Below are positions 8,134 through 16,857 of a stretch of 64,000 bases of DNA, one piece after another. The position numbers and the translations under genes were made by a program. The stretch spans positions 3,154,504 to 3,218,503 of the forward strand of contig NZ_KE386496.1 in NCBI RefSeq assembly GCF_000427445.1, given 5' to 3'. Each line of letters begins with the position of its first letter. Within the stretch, counting starts at the first letter, position 1. The notes below the pieces were generated by a model. That model was not told the origin of the DNA, did no database searches, and saw nothing but the letters and a program-made list of their open reading frames with translations. The DNA comes from Methylocapsa acidiphila B2 (lineage in GTDB: Bacteria > Pseudomonadota > Alphaproteobacteria > Rhizobiales > Beijerinckiaceae).

Positions 8134-9237
8134 ATGCGAAAGTATTGCCCAGAAAACGAGCGCGTGAAACGCGACTACGCCTTCTTTCTGGAGGCTGCAA
8201 ACGGCAAGCAATGCGCTACGGTCGATGCGGCTTTACGAGCCATCGAACGCTTCGAATTGTCGACCAATCTGAAGCCGTTCCGCAAGTTCCATGTCGAACA
8301 GGCCCGCTCTTTCCGAGCCCGGCTCGGAGAAGAAACCGGCGCTAGCGGAAGACCCCTGAGCGCGGCGACGATCGCTTCAACGCTCAAGCACCTGCGGAAC
8401 TTTTTCCTTTGGCTTTCGCGCGAGCCGGGCTTTCGGTCGGCGCTCAACGCCAATGACGCCAACTATTTCACGCCGTCCGAACAGGATTTGCGCGTCGCCA
8501 CGGCGCGACGGGAAAAGCCTGTTCCGACGCTTGAGGAAATCAAGCACGTCCTGGCGCTCTTGCCCGCCGAGACGGCAATCACGCAGCGCAATCGGGCGCT
8601 GATCGCCTTTGCGATCCTCACCGGAGCGCGCGACGGCGCCCTGGCCTCGTTCCGCTTGAAGCATGTGGACATGAAGGCGCAAACCGTCTTTCAGGACGCG
8701 CGAGAGGTGCGCACAAAAAGCCGCAAGACCTTCACTTCCACATTCTTTCCGGTCGGGCCGGAGCCTGTCGCCATCGTCGCGGATTACATCGCCATGCTAA
8801 AAGGCGAACTCGGCTTCGGGCTGGACGATCCGCTGTTTCCGTCGACGCAAATGGGACGTGGCGCGGACAGGGGATTTGTCGCGGAAGGTCTGTCGCGGGA
8901 GCCATGGAGCGGCGCGGAACCGATACGGCAGATTTTCCGCGCGGCTTTCGAGCGTGCGGGCCTGCCATATGCGAACCCGCATTCCTTTCGCAAGACCCTC
9001 GCCCTTCATGCAGATTCGCTCAATCTCACGCGGGAAGAGGAAAAGGCCTATTCACAAAATTTCGGCCATGAAAGCGTCTGGACGACGCGCGAGAGCTACG
9101 GAACCTTGCCCGCGCATCGGCAGACCGAAATCATGCGCGCGCTCGCAAAGCCGCGCCGTGATATCTTCCCACCCGGATTGAATATCGAGGCCCTCAAGGC
9201 CTTTGTGCGGAGCGTCGAGACGATAGACGGCGCCTAG
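8134..9237 (+). CDS. Tyrosine recombinase/integrase (second integrase of island)
   Basis: A 367-residue site-specific recombinase. An N-terminal SAM-like core-binding domain (about residues 1-120) precedes the catalytic domain. Active-site residues can be placed: Arg in ILTGARDGAL (~165), His-x-x-Arg in NPHSFRKT (~283-286), a second His in FGHESVWTT (~311) and the nucleophilic Tyr in RESYG (~321). It is divergent from the DUF4102-type integrase at the island's right end. Its presence in mid-island with AlpA and zinc-HTH partners suggests a nested element or a module with another task. No attachment site could be assigned to it. Confidence 0.87.
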   Translation: MRKYCPENERVKRDYAFFLEAANGKQCATVDAALRAIERFELSTNLKPFRKFHVEQARSFRARLGEETGASGRPLSAATIASTLKHLRNFFLWLSREPGFRSALNANDANYFTPSEQDLRVATARREKPVPTLEEIKHVLALLPAETAITQRNRALIAFAILTGARDGALASFRLKHVDMKAQTVFQDAREVRTKSRKTFTSTFFPVGPEPVAIVADYIAMLKGELGFGLDDPLFPSTQMGRGADRGFVAEGLSREPWSGAEPIRQIFRAAFERAGLPYANPHSFRKTLALHADSLNLTREEEKAYSQNFGHESVWTTRESYGTLPAHRQTEIMRALAKPRRDIFPPGLNIEALKAFVRSVETIDGA

Positions 9238-9295
9238 CGGAGTGGATCATAGCGCGCGCTCGAATTTTCTTCGCCAGAGGTTAAAAGTAAAGTTA

Positions 9296-12118
9296 TTATC
9301 GCCTTTGCGTCCTTCGACCTTTTGGCATTGCAGTGAGGGGCGCGACAAGTTTTTCATACAGGCTGAACAAATGTTCGACGCGCTCGCGGTCGCTGGCGAA
9401 GGGCGTGGGGCGATAGAGCTTATCCACCGCCGCGTCGAGAGCGCGATGCGCCTTGCGAAGATCGGCAGGCATAACGTCGGGGTCATAGAGATCGGCGAGC
9501 GTTGCGGCCGGATGCGCCCCCCGCGCATCTAGAACGGCTTGCGCAAGAAGGGAGAGGTTCTTCTTCTGCGACTCGCTCAACGGCGGCCACGGAAAGGGAT
9601 TGTAATTGATTCCTGGCGAGTATCGATAGTCGTTTTTTATCCTTCCCCCAACATAGGCTGCCCACGCTACATGCATTTTTGAAGTTATTAGCGCGAAATG
9701 ATAAAGCTGCACATCTGTTGCAACGAGCAGTTGATTGCTCGGCACGGCAGGGGGCGTCAGCCAAGCAACAGGGATATACTCACGTCTGCCTGAGCTCGCT
9801 TCCGGAATACATAGAAATGGCGTGGTTGGTAAAACTGTTACGTGAAACTCAGTGGGTGTATTGGCTAATGAAAGCGACAGGTCGCTCGCTTCCTTATTCT
9901 CTTTTTCAGGGTTGCGACGTGGCGGCAATTGTCCAAGCCGATATCGGCGAACTTTTTCGACCAGTTCCATCACATTTGGCATCGCGCGCAGAGTTTGAGG
10001 TGGCACGTTTTGAAGCGCTAAAATCCAACGGTCTCTGCCGTTGATTAGTTCGTCCGATCCAAAGAAGGGGCGCAGGAGAGCGCCCGCTCTAGGTTCTAAG
10101 GCAAGAAAGTCCTGTCGCTCGGCGCTGTCGAAAATAAAATAGCCGCCATCCACTGGCTTTGAGCCAACGCGAATAGCCGGAAGATAAGCAGGTGGCGCGC
10201 GCCTTCGTGCCACGACCAGATGCCGATTCATAAGCCCAGAGGCGTCGAAGAGATACGGCGATAGTGCGGAATGACGGCTTTCGACCGGATCGCCATTGAT
10301 GTCGTCGTATGAAAACAGCCGTTTGTCTTTTGGCTCATCTCCCCGCTTAGTTAGACCAATCACTACGACGTGTACATGGGCAACACCGCGCGCGTCTGAA
10401 CCCCACGCGAATGTGCGATGCGCGAAAGCAATCTCAACCTTCCAACGGCTAAACAGCGCGGGCCATAGCTGTGCAACTTGCTCACCTTGTGTAATCGAGT
10501 TGGTGGCAACGAAACCGATACGTGCGCGGCCGTCCTGGGCGTATTCACCCGCTTTCAAGAACCACGCGGCGACATAATCCAGGCGACTACCTGTCGCGCC
10601 GAGGTTACGCATCAATGACTTAGTTTGCGCTTGTTTCGCTTTGTCTCGCATGACAAAGCCACTGAACGGCGGGTTCCCTAGCACGTAGGTACAGTCTTCG
10701 GGTGCGAGAACGCATCGCCAATCAATTTCCAGCGCGTCGGAATGATGGATATGCGGTGAGGCCTTGAGCGGAATTCGCGCATAGACTTCGCCAAATTCGA
10801 GGCTTAGCCGATTGTTCATAATGTGATCCATCATCCACAACGCCGTCTCGGCGATGCGCACGGGAAATTCCGCAATCTCGATTCCGTAAAATTGATTCAC
10901 GTCGATTAGCGAGAGGCTGGTCACGTCCAGAACGCGCTTGTCCTTAGGAAAAATCTCTCTCAGTAATTCGATTTCGAGCGTGCGCAATTCGCGATAGGCA
11001 ATAATCAAGAAGTTTCCACAACCGCAAGCCGGATCAAAGAATTTCAGCGTGCTAAGTTTGTCATGAAACGCTTTCAGCGCTTTGGCACGGCCGGTATCGC
11101 GGCGCGCCTTCAGCCGCTCGAATTCGGCGCGAAGATCGTCCAGGAACAAGGGTTGAATGACCTTCATGATGTTCTTTTCGGTCGTGTAATGCGCGCCGGA
11201 CGCTCGCCGCTCCCCGGCGTTCATGACCGATTGAAACAGCGAACCGAAGATGGCCGGCGAAATGGCGTCCCAATTGAACGCGCAGGCTTCGAGGAAGATC
11301 GCGCGCATTTCCGCATCGAATGCAGGAATCGGCAAACGTTCGGCAAAGAGCTCGCCATTCACGTATGGGAAAGCGGCGAGGTCTTCGTCTAGTTTCTTTT
11401 GGCGGCGCGATTCCAGCGTGTTGAGAACGTCGAACAATTCGTTCAGCAAGCGGCCTATGTCCGAACCATCCTCGGCGGTGCGTTGCAAAATCAAATCGTG
11501 AAAAATGCCGCGTGGCTCGAAAATGCCCGTGCTATCCGCAAAGAGGCAAAAAACCAAGCGTACTAGGAGCCGTTCAAGATCGTGACCAACGTAACCGGAC
11601 GCCTTCAGCGCATCGTGCAAGCGCCCCATGAGTTCGGAGGCTTCGATATTAACCGGGTCTTGATCCTTGAACGTGCGCTTTTGCACGCCGAGTATGAAAC
11701 CGAAGTGTTCGACCTTGCGGGGTAGCTCGGCGAGTGTGAAGGGCTCCCTCGTTCCTTCGTCGAGGTCGTGAAGCTCGAACGTCTGAAAATCAGATAGGAG
11801 GATGTAACGGGGAAGCTCGGCGTCCTTCAGGCCAGGGAAGTAATCGAACGCCTGTTTCTTGGCTCGCGCCAGCGAGCGGCCCGCGCTCTTTTGTTCTACA
11901 AGCAAAACGCCTTTCCAGAAAAGATCGATAAAGCCGCGCTTTTCGCCGAGCAACTTGACGGGCTCTTCGAAGCTTGCGACCTTGCGCCGCTTGACACCGA
12001 ACACCTCGAAAAACTCGTTATAGAAGCTTTGCGTCTCCCCTTTTTCATATTTGGCACTTGCCCATTCTTCGGCGAAGCGCGCGGCGCGGGCGCGAATTTC
12101 GTTCCAGGACAACCGCAT
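9296..12118 (-). CDS. MmeI-like type IIL restriction enzyme and DNA methyltransferase
   Basis: A single 940-residue polypeptide with the MmeI plan. Near the N-terminus is a PD-(D/E)XK nuclease motif, D65-x9-E75-x-K77 (FIDLFWKGVLLVEQKS), with the same spacing as the MmeI active site. A helical linker follows, then a gamma-class N6-adenine methyltransferase with motif I FFDPACGCGNFL (~360) and motif IV GNPPF (~481). The C-terminal part (AVPSNQLLVAT...KNDYRYSPGINYNPFPWP) is the target-recognition region of this family. Such enzymes modify one DNA strand and cut about 20 bp away, and need no separate specificity subunit. All key residues are present, so it looks functional. Specificity cannot be read by eye. 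Confidence 0.88.
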   Translation of the reverse strand: MRLSWNEIRARAARFAEEWASAKYEKGETQSFYNEFFEVFGVKRRKVASFEEPVKLLGEKRGFIDLFWKGVLLVEQKSAGRSLARAKKQAFDYFPGLKDAELPRYILLSDFQTFELHDLDEGTREPFTLAELPRKVEHFGFILGVQKRTFKDQDPVNIEASELMGRLHDALKASGYVGHDLERLLVRLVFCLFADSTGIFEPRGIFHDLILQRTAEDGSDIGRLLNELFDVLNTLESRRQKKLDEDLAAFPYVNGELFAERLPIPAFDAEMRAIFLEACAFNWDAISPAIFGSLFQSVMNAGERRASGAHYTTEKNIMKVIQPLFLDDLRAEFERLKARRDTGRAKALKAFHDKLSTLKFFDPACGCGNFLIIAYRELRTLEIELLREIFPKDKRVLDVTSLSLIDVNQFYGIEIAEFPVRIAETALWMMDHIMNNRLSLEFGEVYARIPLKASPHIHHSDALEIDWRCVLAPEDCTYVLGNPPFSGFVMRDKAKQAQTKSLMRNLGATGSRLDYVAAWFLKAGEYAQDGRARIGFVATNSITQGEQVAQLWPALFSRWKVEIAFAHRTFAWGSDARGVAHVHVVVIGLTKRGDEPKDKRLFSYDDINGDPVESRHSALSPYLFDASGLMNRHLVVARRRAPPAYLPAIRVGSKPVDGGYFIFDSAERQDFLALEPRAGALLRPFFGSDELINGRDRWILALQNVPPQTLRAMPNVMELVEKVRRYRLGQLPPRRNPEKENKEASDLSLSLANTPTEFHVTVLPTTPFLCIPEASSGRREYIPVAWLTPPAVPSNQLLVATDVQLYHFALITSKMHVAWAAYVGGRIKNDYRYSPGINYNPFPWPPLSESQKKNLSLLAQAVLDARGAHPAATLADLYDPDVMPADLRKAHRALDAAVDKLYRPTPFASDRERVEHLFSLYEKLVAPLTAMPKGRRTQRR

Positions 12119-12194
12119 GAGGGAGTCGACTCAGGTTGAAGGTGAGTGGCGAGCCTACCAGTTCGGGCAAAGCTGCAACAGTTAGCGCGCTCGA

Positions 12195-12695
12195 TTATCC
12201 CTTGTCTTTCGGATCGCGGTGCTGCGGCATTGGAACGCGAGCGCTAAAACCCCAAGTATCCGCTAATTCTACGCGTTTGTTGATCGGATCGGGCGGAACC
12301 ACAACCTTACCCTTATGTCGCGGGTCCGGCTTGAGTGGCGTTCGCACGATCGGCTTGCTTCCGCCGCCGTCAATCCTCATTACTCGGGTAGCGGATTTTC
12401 CGGCGCGGACCGTCAGCGCCTCGGCGTCGGCGCTCAATTCCAATTCCGTTTCCGGCGGCCAGGTGGCCACAAGCTTTTGCAGCAAAATGCCTTCCACCTG
12501 AACGGGGCTTGGCCAATCGCCGCAGGCGGGAACAGCTTTGGCGAATACGTCGTTTTTGGCTTCAATCACTGAAAATGCCCCGGACACGAAGTCTTGTTCA
12601 AGCGACACAGGAACGGGCTTCGGGCGCTTCTTTAGTGGGTGGGGCCTGGCCGGCTTAAGAGCGTCCGCCAAATCGCCGGCTTTGACTTTAATCAT
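12195..12695 (-). CDS. Hypothetical protein, possible sliding-clamp-like domain
   Basis: From ATG 12695 (MIKVKAGDLADALKPARP) it has 166 residues. The stretch FSVIEAKNDVFAKAVPACGDWPSPVQVEGILLQKLVATWPPETELELSADAEALTVRAGKSATRV resembles one domain of a DNA polymerase III beta clamp: a 'value' phrase, a helix ending in LVATWP, then paired beta strands. This is a visual resemblance only. The remaining C-terminus is proline- and lysine-rich. It lies between the restriction enzyme and the integrase on the same strand; a link with either is unproven. Confidence 0.6.
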   Translation of the reverse strand: MIKVKAGDLADALKPARPHPLKKRPKPVPVSLEQDFVSGAFSVIEAKNDVFAKAVPACGDWPSPVQVEGILLQKLVATWPPETELELSADAEALTVRAGKSATRVMRIDGGGSKPIVRTPLKPDPRHKGKVVVPPDPINKRVELADTWGFSARVPMPQHRDPKDKG

Positions 12696-12755
12696 GGCTC
12701 TCTCGCACGTTAACTTCACGTAACGCAATGTTCGGGCGTTACGGGCGCAATCAAG

Positions 12756-13967
12756 TCACGCCCGCAAGGGAATGACAACCCCGCCGCGCCGCATTTCCTC
12801 GCACCTCTCAGCCCACCACGCCATCATGCGGATACGCTCTTCCCAAAAGTCGGCGCGGGCATAGGCGCGGCGAACGCTATCGTTATCGACATGCGCCAGT
12901 TGGCGTTCGATGGCGTCGGCGTTCCAGAGGCCGCTTTCATTCAGGATCGAAGACGCCGCCGAGCGGAATCCGTGGCCGGTCATTTCATTCTTTTCGAAAC
13001 CGAGCCGGCGCAAAGCCGCGTTGATCGTGTTTTCTGACATGCAACGCGCCGCCGAGCGGACAGAGGGGAAAAGAAATTTCCCGTGGCCAGTTATCGTTTG
13101 AAGCTCCCTCAAGATGGCGATGGCGCGCGGCGCGAGCGGCACGCGATGGGGGCGCTTCATCTTCATTTTTTCGCCCGGTATCGACCAGACGCCCGCGTCC
13201 AGATCGAATTCCGACCATTCCGCCGCGCGAAGCTCGCCGGGGCGGACGAAGGTCAGGGCGAGCAGTTCGAGCGCCGCCCGCGTTTCCGGCGCGCCCTCAT
13301 AGGTCGCGATGGCGCGGAGAAGGCCGCCGAACGCCTTTGTCTCGACGATGGCGGCGCGATGCTGAACCGTCGGCGCGGTCAAGGCCCCCTTCAATGCGCC
13401 GGTCGGATCGGATTCGGCCCGGCCGGTCGCGACCGCGAAACGGAAAACCTCGCCGATGGTCGCTCGCAGCCGCTTCGCAGTTTCATGCCGTCCGCGCGCT
13501 TCGACGCTTCGGAGAACCGCTAGGACTTCAGGGGCGGTTATCTCCGCAATCGGGCGCCCGCCTATGGCAGGGCGGGCGAGGCTTAAAAGCCATTCGAGCT
13601 TTGTCAAAGTGGTTTCTGCCTTCGCCTCGCGCCTTTTCTTTTCCAAAAGTTCGCGGGCAATGGCGTCGAATGTATTGGCGGATGCAGCGGCATTCGCGGC
13701 CTTGGCCAGCTTTTTGACGAGCGACGGGTCATGACCATCGGCCAAAAGGCGCTTGGCCTCTTCCCGCGCGTCGCGGGCTTCGCGAAGCCCGGTCGCTGGA
13801 TAGACGCCGATGGCGAGCAATTTCTGCCCGCCGGCAAAACGATAAGCAAGACGCCAGCGCTTCGCGCCGTCCGGCATGATCCAGAGTTGCAGTCCGCCGC
13901 CGTCCGAAAGCTTGACGAGGCGAGCCTCGGGCTTGGCCGCCCGGATTTCCATGTCGGTGAGTGGCAT
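12756..13967 (-). CDS. DUF4102-type tyrosine integrase of the tRNA-Thr island
   Basis: A 403-residue P4-type integrase read from ATG 13967 (MPLTDMEIRAAKPEARLVKLSDGGGLQLW), the classical arm-binding DUF4102 start; the longer frame to 14045 is only the arm-site repeats translated. The catalytic domain shows Arg in TFVRPGELRAAEW, HGFRSAAS (His-x-x-Arg), LAHVDND (second His) and Tyr in RRAYARADFW. It catalyses insertion and excision at the 3' end of tRNA-Thr, which starts 164 bp away. TACCAAC/GTTGGTA heptamers overlap its start codon and upstream region, which suggests autoregulation by arm binding. Confidence 0.92.
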   Translation of the reverse strand: MPLTDMEIRAAKPEARLVKLSDGGGLQLWIMPDGAKRWRLAYRFAGGQKLLAIGVYPATGLREARDAREEAKRLLADGHDPSLVKKLAKAANAAASANTFDAIARELLEKKRREAKAETTLTKLEWLLSLARPAIGGRPIAEITAPEVLAVLRSVEARGRHETAKRLRATIGEVFRFAVATGRAESDPTGALKGALTAPTVQHRAAIVETKAFGGLLRAIATYEGAPETRAALELLALTFVRPGELRAAEWSEFDLDAGVWSIPGEKMKMKRPHRVPLAPRAIAILRELQTITGHGKFLFPSVRSAARCMSENTINAALRRLGFEKNEMTGHGFRSAASSILNESGLWNADAIERQLAHVDNDSVRRAYARADFWEERIRMMAWWAERCEEMRRGGVVIPLRA

Positions 13968-14036
13968 GTTGGTACCTGATTCGTTGGTATCGACGCTGTA
14001 CCAACGAATATACCAACGATTTTGGCGGATACCAAC
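13968..14036. repeat. TACCAAC arm-site array at integrase start
   Basis: Five heptamers: GTTGGTA at 13968 and 13983, then the inverse TACCAAC at 13999, 14011 and 14030. The 13999/14011 pair with its flanks matches the left-end pair at 6312/6324. They probably bind the integrase N-terminal domain; the first overlaps the start codon region of the integrase. Confidence 0.6.
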
Positions 14037-14130
14037 GCGCGCCAATGGACGTCATCGGACGGTCGCTAAGGAGTTATCTCTTGTTTTTCAGTAAGTTATG
14101 GATGTTCTTGGACGTTGCCGGACGTTGATT

Positions 14131-14206
14131 TGGTGCCGGTTGCAGGAGTCGAACCCGCGACCTACTGATTACAAATCAGTTGCTCTACCAACTGAGCTAA
14201 ACCGGC
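14131..14206 (-). tRNA. tRNA-Thr (anticodon TGT)
   Basis: A 76-nt cloverleaf with encoded CCA. The acceptor stem is GCCGGTT/AACCGGC, the D-arm contains TAGCTCAGTTGGTAGAGC, the anticodon stem-loop is ACTGA-TTTGTAA-TCAGT giving TGT, and the T-arm is CGGGTTCGACTCCTG. Its 3' end (14136-14147) is duplicated at 6240-6251 and serves as island attachment site. The gene remains intact. Confidence 0.95.
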
Positions 14207-14413
14207 ATTGGTTCTTGGCCGTCGCGCTGGTTTCGGCGCGTCGGCAAGCCCGGACAGGCTTGGACCCTCTGTCCCTCTTCGCCAAGGCCGAACCTTGACG
14301 CTGGCGGCCCCTTATACTTTTTCCCGCCGCTCCTGAAAAGAGTGGCGCCGAATGATCCGTTGCGCGACCATGCGGTGAACGCCTTTGCATTTTAGCGGAT
14401 CTTCTCCCGCCGC

Positions 14414-15073
14414 TTATGGCGCCGCCTCGCCTTTCTGCGCACGCGCGCCCAATCGGCCTTCGGCCCGCAGCGCCGTCGAGGAGAGGGGCGAGCGCGGCCC
14501 GTGGAGAAAGACGAAGGCCGGCGGCGGGGCGGTCGCGAGGCTCGCAGCCTGCGTCTCGTCGATCCGATAGGGGGCGAGCGCGAGCCCCGCTCGGGAGGCC
14601 GGCGCCCGCAGCGTCGAGCCTGGACGATCGATGACGCAAATCGGAACGAGATCGATAATGTCGCGCCAGCGCTTCCACAGTGGGAAGCCGGTGAGATTGT
14701 CAGCGCCCATCAGCCAGATGAAATGGACGCCGGGACATCGTCGCTTCAGATAGGAAATCGTGACGAAGCTGTAAGGCGCGCCGAGGCCCGCCTCTAGCGC
14801 CGTGACCACGATGCGGGGATGGGCCGCGAGCTTGCGCGCTGCCTCGACCCGCTTGGCGAGCGGGGCGAGCTCTCGCGCGTCCTTCAGCGGATTGCCGGGG
14901 CTGACCAGCCACCAGATGCGATCGAGCCGCAGCCGCCGCAACGCCAGCAGGCTCGCCGCACGGTGTCCCTCGTGCGGCGGATTAAAGCTGCCGCCGAAAA
15001 GCCCGACGCGAAGCCCCGGGGCATGCGGCGGCGGCTTGGCGGAGAAAGCGCGCGCAACGATCCGCGAAGTCAC
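14414..15073 (-). CDS. nadD: Nicotinate-nucleotide adenylyltransferase
   Basis: NadD joins ATP and nicotinate mononucleotide to form deamido-NAD in NAD biosynthesis. The 219-residue protein has the nucleotidyltransferase motif [19 protein letters not shown] (GxFxPxHxGH) and the C-terminal partner ISSTxLR as [12 protein letters not shown]. It overlaps the end of proA by 4 bp (15070-15073), the usual Hyphomicrobiales order proB-proA-nadD. The next usual gene, rsfS, is not found downstream; tRNA-Thr and the island follow instead. Confidence 0.93.
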   Translation of the reverse strand: MTSRIVARAFSAKPPPHAPGLRVGLFGGSFNPPHEGHRAASLLALRRLRLDRIWWLVSPGNPLKDARELAPLAKRVEAARKLAAHPRIVVTALEAGLGAPYSFVTISYLKRRCPGVHFIWLMGADNLTGFPLWKRWRDIIDLVPICVIDRPGSTLRAPASRAGLALAPYRIDETQAASLATAPPPAFVFLHGPRSPLSSTALRAEGRLGARAQKGEAAP

Positions 15074-16356
15074 GGACGAATTTGCCCGGCGCCGCGCACG
15101 CGATATTTGAAAGATGTGAGCTGCTCGAGCCCGACGGGTCCCCGCGCATGCATGCGCCCGGTCGCGATGCCGATCTCGGCGCCGAAGCCAAACTCGCCGC
15201 CATCGGCGAATTGCGTCGAGGCGTTATGGATCACGATGGCGGAATCGACCTCCGTCAAAAAACGTTCGGCGGCGGCCTGGTTTTCGGTCACGATGCAATC
15301 GGTGTGGTGAGAGCCATAGGTCTCGATATGGGCGATCGCCTGGTCCAGCCCGTCGACGATGCGCACGGATATGATCGCGTCGAGATATTCGGTCGACCAA
15401 TCGGCTTCGCTGGCCGGCGCGACCCTCGGATCGACGGCTTGGGTCTCAAGATCGCCGCGCAGAGCGCAGCCGGCGTCGAGCAGCATGGCCGCGAGCGGGC
15501 CGAGATGGGTCGCGGCGCAAGCGCGGTCGACGAGCAGGGTCTCGGCGGCACCGCATACGCCGGTGCGCCGAAGCTTGGCGTTGAGGAGAATGCGTTTCGC
15601 CTTCTCGAGATCCGCGTCGCGATCGACATAGACATGCACGATCCCCTCGAGATGAGCGAAGACCGGGACGCGCGCCTCGGCCTGGACGCGGGCGACGAGG
15701 CTTTTGCCGCCGCGCGGAACGATCACGTCGAGATTGCCATCGAGGCCCGCGAGCATGGCGCCGACGGCGGCGCGGTCGGTCGTCGGAGGGCGGAGAATCG
15801 CCGCCTCGGGCAGGCCCGCCTCGGCGAGGCCGGCGACGAGGCATTCATGAATTTTTAGCGAGGACTGGAAGCTGTCCGAGCCGCCGCGCAGGATCACAGA
15901 ATTGCCGGCCTTGAGGCAGAGCGCGCCGGCGTCGGCGGTCACTGCCGGACGGCTCTCGTAGATCACGCCGATCACGCCGAGCGGGGTCGCGACGCGCTCG
16001 ATGACGAGGCCGTTCGGACGCTCGAAACGCGCCAGAATGCGCCCGATCGGGTCGGGCAGGGCGGCGACGGCCTCGAGGCCCCTGGCCATGGCTTCGATTT
16101 GCTTGGCGTCGAGGCGCAGCCGGTCGAGAAAAGCGCTCGGCGCGCCCTCCGCCGCGGCGACGTCGCGCGCATTGGCGGCGAGGATTTCGTCCGCATGGGC
16201 GCGGATCGCCGCGGCGGCGGCGTGGAGAGCGCGGTTCTTGGCCTCGGTCGAGGCCAGCGACATCGCATGGGCGGCCGCGCGCGCCTCGCGGCCGAGCTCG
16301 GCCATGATCGCGGGGACGTCGGGTCCCGCGGGTTCGATGCGTTTCAGATTTTCCAT
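15070..16356 (-). CDS. proA: Gamma-glutamyl phosphate reductase
   Basis: ProA reduces gamma-glutamyl phosphate to glutamate semialdehyde with NADPH, the second step of proline synthesis. The 428-residue aldehyde-dehydrogenase-fold protein has [36 protein letters not shown], and the catalytic cysteine in [15 protein letters not shown]. It starts [22 protein letters not shown] and overlaps nadD. Its usual upstream neighbour proB lies 7 kb away (23412-24596), separated by an insertion, so proA probably needs a promoter in 16357-16857. Confidence 0.95.
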   Translation of the reverse strand: MENLKRIEPAGPDVPAIMAELGREARAAAHAMSLASTEAKNRALHAAAAAIRAHADEILAANARDVAAAEGAPSAFLDRLRLDAKQIEAMARGLEAVAALPDPIGRILARFERPNGLVIERVATPLGVIGVIYESRPAVTADAGALCLKAGNSVILRGGSDSFQSSLKIHECLVAGLAEAGLPEAAILRPPTTDRAAVGAMLAGLDGNLDVIVPRGGKSLVARVQAEARVPVFAHLEGIVHVYVDRDADLEKAKRILLNAKLRRTGVCGAAETLLVDRACAATHLGPLAAMLLDAGCALRGDLETQAVDPRVAPASEADWSTEYLDAIISVRIVDGLDQAIAHIETYGSHHTDCIVTENQAAAERFLTEVDSAIVIHNASTQFADGGEFGFGAEIGIATGRMHARGPVGLEQLTSFKYRVRGAGQIRP

Positions 16357-16857
16357 GCGCGCCGCTTCAGCAATGGGGCAATGACCGCGTCCCGGCCAAA
16401 AGGGTCATTCGGCCGACGGACAGAAGCTCGGAGTGTCGGGACCTTGAAGGGCCGCAGCATGTCAGAAGCGAAAATGAGGCGCAACTTTTTGGGGAGGGGG
16501 CGCGCCGCGGCGCCGGTTGGGTTCCGGCGTTAGTCGCCTTCTGAGATAATAGAATTCGCACCCTTGGAGCTATCTGGGCCGAAGCCAGAACGGCGGCTGT
16601 CGGGCGATCGGCGCCAAAGCGGACTTTCAAGGGGCCGGGTCGTAGGCCACTCTCCTTCGTTCGCCCCTTCGGAAGGTCCATTGAATTTCCGTCAGCCTAC
16701 CTCTTTTCCGGGACCTGTTGTCATCGTCGAGGATCTGTTCTGGGCTTCACAAGTCACGCAAAATATCATATACTCTATAGAGTAATTTATGTATTCTTGA
16801 TCTCGTAGAAATTGTCTGGACGTTGCCGTCGCATTTGACCTGATCGAGGAGTCTGCT
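16357..16857. other. Intergenic region proA / prolyl oligopeptidase, no gene seen
   Basis: About 500 bp between divergent genes. A minus frame at 16367-16681 has no recognisable domain or start signal, and its composition looks non-coding. The only clear structure is the 14-bp palindrome at 16771-16784. This stretch is the left border of the DNA that separates proA from proB and may hold the present proA promoter. Confidence 0.5.
16771..16784. promoter_or_regulatory. Perfect 14-bp palindrome, possible operator
   Basis: TACTCTATAGAGTA is perfectly self-complementary and lies 74 bp upstream of the GTG of the prolyl oligopeptidase in an AT-rich patch that could hold a promoter. A repressor site is plausible; the regulator is unknown. 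Confidence 0.4.

Larger units (their letters stand above)
6240..14147. mobile_element. Genomic island integrated at tRNA-Thr(TGT), ~7.9 kb
   Basis: A DUF4102-type tyrosine integrase sits beside the 3' end of tRNA-Thr. The 12-mer CCGGTTGCAGGA inside the tRNA 3' end (14136-14147) recurs in direct orientation at 6240-6251. Immediately inside both ends is a conserved 21-bp motif with two TACCAAC heptamers 12 bp apart (6312-6332 and 13999-14019, two mismatches), in the same orientation, as expected of integrase arm sites. Cargo: a hypothetical protein, an AlpA regulator, an HTH-zinc protein, a second integrase, an MmeI-like restriction-modification enzyme and a small unknown protein. The 12-bp core is short, so the left end is probable rather than certain. 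Confidence 0.65.

Noticed and set aside
16367-16681. Possible 104-residue minus gene after proA
   Set aside because: No recognisable content or ribosome-binding site; its composition looks like intergenic DNA.
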